A stretch of DNA of 64,000 bases from Schoenoplectus triqueter (lineage: Eukaryota; Streptophyta; Magnoliopsida; Poales; Cyperaceae): positions 62,001 to 126,000 of the forward strand of contig CAXKVV010000114.1 of assembly GCA_964058805.1 (NCBI GenBank), given 5' to 3'. The translations under genes were made by a program, and so were the position numbers. This document shows, piece by piece, positions 60,801 through 64,000 of this stretch. Within the stretch, counting starts at the first letter, position 1. Each line of letters starts with the position of its first letter. The notes under the pieces were generated by a model, which made no database searches, was not told where the DNA came from, and worked only from the letters and a program-made list of their open reading frames with translations.

Positions 60801-62381
60801 ATGTTTATCGCTCTCATACTTCTAATTATGTAAAATCAAAAGAAGATAAGCAGTTCAACTTTAGTTTAACATATAATATCACAATCAAATGGAAGGAGAA
60901 ATTAAAGTGCATATACCATAATCCATGTAACACTAACATTTGGATAAAAGGTATACGGTCATTGAACTCTAAACCTCCTTGCAATATCCAATGGTTTTAG
61001 ATGTTTATCGCTCTCATACTTCTAATCACTGCTAAGAGGTTCTTGAATAACATTTACAAGTTAATCCAACTCTCCTTGCTAATCATATCTCGACCAAAGA
61101 GCAAGAATCTTCAAGGGAATCAACATGACTATAATATATTACTCTAGCAATTTTCTAATACTACTGTATTTGTCAAGAAATTAAAAGGCATGACTGGAAT
61201 TAACAATAACATAATCCAAAAACTTACCTTCAACTGCAATAATACCTCTCTTCTCTTCGTTTCTTTTTCCTTGTGTAAACTCTTCTTTTCCATCTCCCAT
61301 TTCCACCTCTTCTTCCATGGGCTCTTCTTCCTCCTCTTCTTCCCCGTCTTCTTCCTCCTCTTCCTCTTCTTCTCCATCCTTCTTCCCCTCTTCTTCTTGC
61401 TCCTCTTCTATCGGTTCTTCTTCCTCCTCCTCTTCTATTGGTTCTTCCTCCACATCTTCCATTGGTTCTTCTTCCTCCACCTCATCCATTGGTTCTTCTT
61501 CCTCCACATCATCTATTGGTTCTTCTTCCACCGCTTCTTGCTCCATAGGTCCTTCTTCTCCTTCTTCAACAGACACTTCTTCTATCGGTTCTTCTTCGTC
61601 CACTGGCTCTTCTTCTGCTGGTTCTCCTTCAACTGGCTCTTCTTCTTTCAGTTCTTCTTCATATTCCAATGGCTCGTCCTCTATAGGTTCTCCTTCTTCA
61701 TCCTCTTGTTCTTTATTTGCTTCCTTTTCAACAGGTTGTTCCGCAATTTCTCCTCTGTTTGCTGGTTCCTCAGTCTCAAATTTTTCAATCGTCTCACCTT
61801 CATCTTGTGCTTCCTCCTTGTCGGGTCCTTCTTCTATTTCTTTTTTTCCACCAGTCTGCTCTGTGTTCTCCTCTTTTTCTTTCACTGTTTGGACCTCTTC
61901 TTCTCTGTCCATCTCTTTCTCCTCTCCTGCATTCATTTCCAGTACCTCTTCCAATTGTTCTTCTGCTCTACCATCTATCTCGTCCTTTGAAGCCTCTAAT
62001 TTCTCTGTCTCGATCTCTTTCTCAGACAAGGATCCGATCTTTTGTTCAATTTGATCTCTTTTCACCGACGCAACCGCCTCTTTCTTCACCACGGACGCGA
62101 TGACCTACAGCCCTCTTCTTTGCGGGTCGAGCGCGAATTACCGGGTCAGATTGGGACGATGCTCCTTCCTCGGTACTGTTAAGCTTGATTGCAGATTGCG
62201 CAGTCATAATCAGGTCGAATGTTCCGGTTTGGTCATTTTCTAAGATAGAATCGGCCTCGGGAGTGGTGCTTTCTTCGATGGTGGATGGATGCGGCGCCGC
62301 CTCGACATCTGCGGAAGAGGCGGCGGGGGTGGAAACCCTGCGCTTGGCGCCGGTGGTTTTCTTCCCGCGACGAGGAGGCAT
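54835..62381 (-). CDS. acidic three-RRM protein, LIF2-like / hnRNP Q-like, 11 exons, with two frame disruptions
   Basis: Exons in transcription order: 62381-61228, 59882-59563, 59263-59171, 58934-58695, 57504-57283, 56801-56230, 56144-55906, 55807-55740, 55621-55569, 55122-55067, 54906-54835; all GT-AG. If the first and sixth exons each lost one base, all phases agree and the product is about 1028 residues. Layout: basic start MPPRRGKKTTGAKRR, a Glu-rich region of about 250 residues with EEEPIEE/EEEPMDEVE repeats, then RRM1 (RNP2 VFISQL, RNP1 KSKGFAFLQF), RRM2 (LFVGNI, KIKGFAFVEF) and RRM3 (VYLEPI, KKKDFAFVEF). A Lys-rich linker and a Pro/Tyr/His-rich tail end it. Three RRMs in hnRNP Q order match plant LIF2 and its paralogues, nuclear RNA-binding partners of LHP1 chromatin. 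The exact paralogue is not certain. As sequenced, exon 1 shifts frame between 62046 and 62107 and exon 6 between 56445 and 56665. Confidence 0.88.
55906..56144 (-). repeat. tandem Pro-Tyr-His peptide repeats in the three-RRM protein
   Basis: Within exon 7 the tail repeats units such as APPPYTNSIH, APPPYTSRIH, LYTSRAHEP and FYISRTHEP, about 11-16 residues each, with matching DNA repeats (TATACTAGTAGGATACATGA type). Low-complexity tails of this kind are common in hnRNP-like proteins. Confidence 0.6.
57756..58135. mobile_element. MITE hairpin inside the intron between RRM2 and RRM3 exons
   Basis: Ends GAGTAAAGATACCGTGAG and its complement. The arms continue inward through long inverse matches such as AAATTTGGAGTGTTTTGAG. 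TTGATTT lies just outside on the right (58136-58142) and two bases outside on the left (57747-57753), a probable target duplication. The intron is 57505-58694, so the element does not interrupt coding sequence. Confidence 0.7.
60632..61026. repeat. 192-base tandem duplication in the first intron of the three-RRM gene
   Basis: AATTATGTAAAATCAAAAGA starts at 60632 and again at 60824. The copies stay nearly identical through ATGTTTATCGCTCTCATACT; copy 2 has a small insertion (TAAGCAGTTC) and scattered substitutions. It lies in the 1345-base intron 59883-61227. Confidence 0.85.
61320..61690 (-). repeat. coding minisatellite of the acidic region
   Basis: Glu-rich repeat units of about 24-30 bases (plus-strand motif ATTGGTTCTTCTTCCTCCAC and variants) encode EEEPI/MxxVEEE. 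The opposite strand reads as long Ser-only or Leu/Phe-only frames, which are artefacts of this composition. Confidence 0.75.
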
Positions 62382-63080
62382 GGCCTGATCAGGGAAGAAA
62401 AGAAGCAGATTTTTTTTATTTTAGTAAATAAAAAAAACAAGGAAAGTGGCTAAATTGGCAACTTTTACACACATAGCCTGAGTTTCAAACTCGGATTCGA
62501 AATTTTTTTTTTTACGTTTTGAAAATTACAAGTGTCAAATTTTTTTTTATGTTTTTTATATTTCAATTATTCTGGTAAATATAACAACAAAAAACATAAA
62601 CACACTGGTAATCTAAATCATGCTCTGTTGGAACAAGCTCGACTTCGAGTTGGCAGCCTGTTGATACAACCCTCCATTTCATCCATAATCATTAGAATGT
62701 GTATTTTTCTTCTCCTTACTTTGTTGATTTTTGCTGGATCTGGCCTGATGATCGGATCGTTGTACATTGGCCAATCTCGTTTATTACCGTAACTACGCTA
62801 ATGACCAGATCATGTGTTAATGTAGTACTGGATGGTATAATATGGACTAACGTACTGAGTGTAATCCAGCCTCCTGAATGAACAAACAACAAGAAAGTTA
62901 TCGCATGGGATGCCGGTCAATTACGGTTTTTGACACCAACAATTATCAATTCCCGTCATCGCTAATTCAACCTCATATTTCGTTTCACCCCTTTGTCTCT
63001 ATTATTTCAAATAGAAATTACAAATTATTGCTTAAATTTTAAAATTAAATAAAAAATTATATAAGTATAGAATATTACTA
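62382..63080. other. 5' flank of the three-RRM gene and intergenic DNA
   Basis: Leader and promoter side of the minus-strand gene near 62390-62470, with T and A homopolymers. No further gene seen before the transposase remnant. Confidence 0.45.
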
Positions 63081-63099
63081 TCTCGATAAATCCATTTCT

Positions 63100-64000
63100 G
63101 TTGTAAACATCGAAGTTGTTGATACCTCAATCTAGTGGTATGACATCGTAAGTTCTTCCCTTATCACCGCGATGTTTTATCAGTTCGGTGACCTTTTAGG
63201 AAAATATCAGACCTTGGGTTTCCCAAGCTACTGTAATTTGTCGACGCTGATAGAACCACTCAACACATTTGTAAGATGTTGGTCTAATACTGTTAATTTT
63301 TGTATATATTCCTCGCATCTTCATGACTTCTTATGTCTTGCAGCTTGTTTGAAAAGAGTCTTTATTCTTTTTATATGGCAGTTCTTATACACATTTTGCG
63401 CAATATGTTGAGTGCAATAATGGTGAACAACCTCGCCTGCTGATTCCTGTCATTCAAAATCTGGTCTCTCAAATACTGCCCTTATACCTAGGTGTTGATC
63501 TGAGATAACAGTAATTTTACCAGGACCGACAACCTCTTTGCACAACCACTGCATGAACCAACCCCAGTTTGCCACACTTTCCTCGCCTGCTACAATAGCA
63601 AATGCAAGTGGTAGTAGTTGTTGCTCCGCATCATAACCATGTACCATAAATAGTTTACCGACATACCGACCAGATAGAAATTTAGCATCGATAGTTAAGA
63701 CTGGTTGTAAGTAAGGTCATGCTGCAATACACGGACCAAATGCCCGTGCAACACGATCGAAAATTTCAACACCGAATTTTGTTGAGGGCGTTGTCTCTAT
63801 GATGTATTTTGTGTCATATGTGGAATTTTGTATGGCTGCTAGCAGAGACGAAAATATTTCGTATGAGCTCTCCCAACTACCAAATAGGTCTGCAATTGCT
63901 AGTTCTCTTCATCTCCATAATTTATTATAACTCGGTTGTACTGTGAGGGACTTTTATTTAACCAAACCCCTTGCTTCTTTAACTTTTTATTTCTAAGTTG
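63100..64000 (-). pseudogene. decayed Mutator-like (MULE) transposase, running off the window edge
   Basis: Minus-strand fragments in family order: GSWESSYEIFSSLLAAIQ (about 63880), FDRVARAFGPCIAA, PVLTIDAKFLSGRYVGKLF, then DAEQQLLPLAFAIVAGEES with NWGWFMQWL and ITVISDQHLGI at 63647-63450, and past a stop HHYCTQHIAQNVYKNCHIKR (about 63420). The DDE-type core of MuDR/MULE transposases has just this series, with D in LTIDAKF and D in ISDQH. In-frame stops at 63909-63911, 63717-63719 and 63450-63452 show it is dead. The start lies beyond 64000. The left boundary is uncertain; weak similarity may continue to about 63100. Confidence 0.85.

Noticed and set aside
61190..62054. Long Ser-only and Phe/Leu-only frames on the plus strand
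   Set aside because: They are the reverse strand of the Glu-rich repeat region; composition alone keeps them open.
1..64000. tRNA, rRNA, CRISPR arrays and organelle insertions
   Set aside because: I looked for their hallmark motifs by eye and found none that held up; a small tRNA could still have been missed without a covariance search.

Overview
The window is nuclear DNA of a flowering plant, most likely a eudicot. The genes carry many short exons with GT-AG introns, their proteins match plant families, intergenic DNA is strongly AT-rich, and the space between genes is filled with small DNA transposons. There is no bacterial-type gene organisation, and I found no rRNA, tRNA or CRISPR array. 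Exon structures were built by hand from reading frame, splice sites and remembered family sequences; no alignment was run.

Five protein-coding genes can be supported. (1) 442-1800, minus: a single-exon UDP-glucuronate 4-epimerase (GAE family) of Golgi pectin-precursor synthesis. (2) 17638-20368, minus: a seven-exon pICln homologue, a chaperone for Sm-ring/snRNP assembly. (3) 21395-24251, minus: an eight-exon maspardin (SPG21-like) alpha/beta-hydrolase-fold protein. (4) 48850-50389, plus: a two-exon IRK-interacting-protein/GIL1-type protein. (5) 54835-62381, minus: an eleven-exon protein with a very acidic N-terminus, three RRMs and a Pro/Tyr/His-rich tail, resembling plant LIF2-like/hnRNP Q-like proteins; two single-base frame disruptions break it in this sequence. 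An unresolved transcribed-looking locus lies at about 28.2-29.56 kb (minus), and a decayed Mutator-type transposase runs off the right edge (about 63.1-64.0 kb, minus). These genes are unrelated housekeeping or signalling genes and form no pathway cluster.

The rest is intergenic and rich in mobile elements. Two Mutator-like elements have 9-bp target duplications (11087-11984 and 13239-15419). Two foldback MITEs at 15.6-16.4 kb have interleaved arms. A 1.38-kb element at 30.08-31.47 kb is stuffed with about 1 kb of TAA-type low-complexity DNA. MITE hairpins lie at 2.4, 47.9 and 57.8 kb, the last inside an intron. Two diverged copies of one AGGGTCGG-type element lie at 6.3 and 42.0 kb.

The outstanding feature is a giant near-perfect palindrome at 31689-40612. 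Two arms of about 4.41 kb are inverted around a 98-base spacer at 36100-36197. The arms differ by scattered substitutions and small indels, so they are not a trivially duplicated read. Each arm has a TATA-like box pointing at the spacer, so transcription from either side could give a hairpin RNA several kilobases long. It codes for nothing I recognise. A long foldback element or an endogenous inverted-repeat siRNA locus is the leading interpretation, and an assembly artefact must be excluded.
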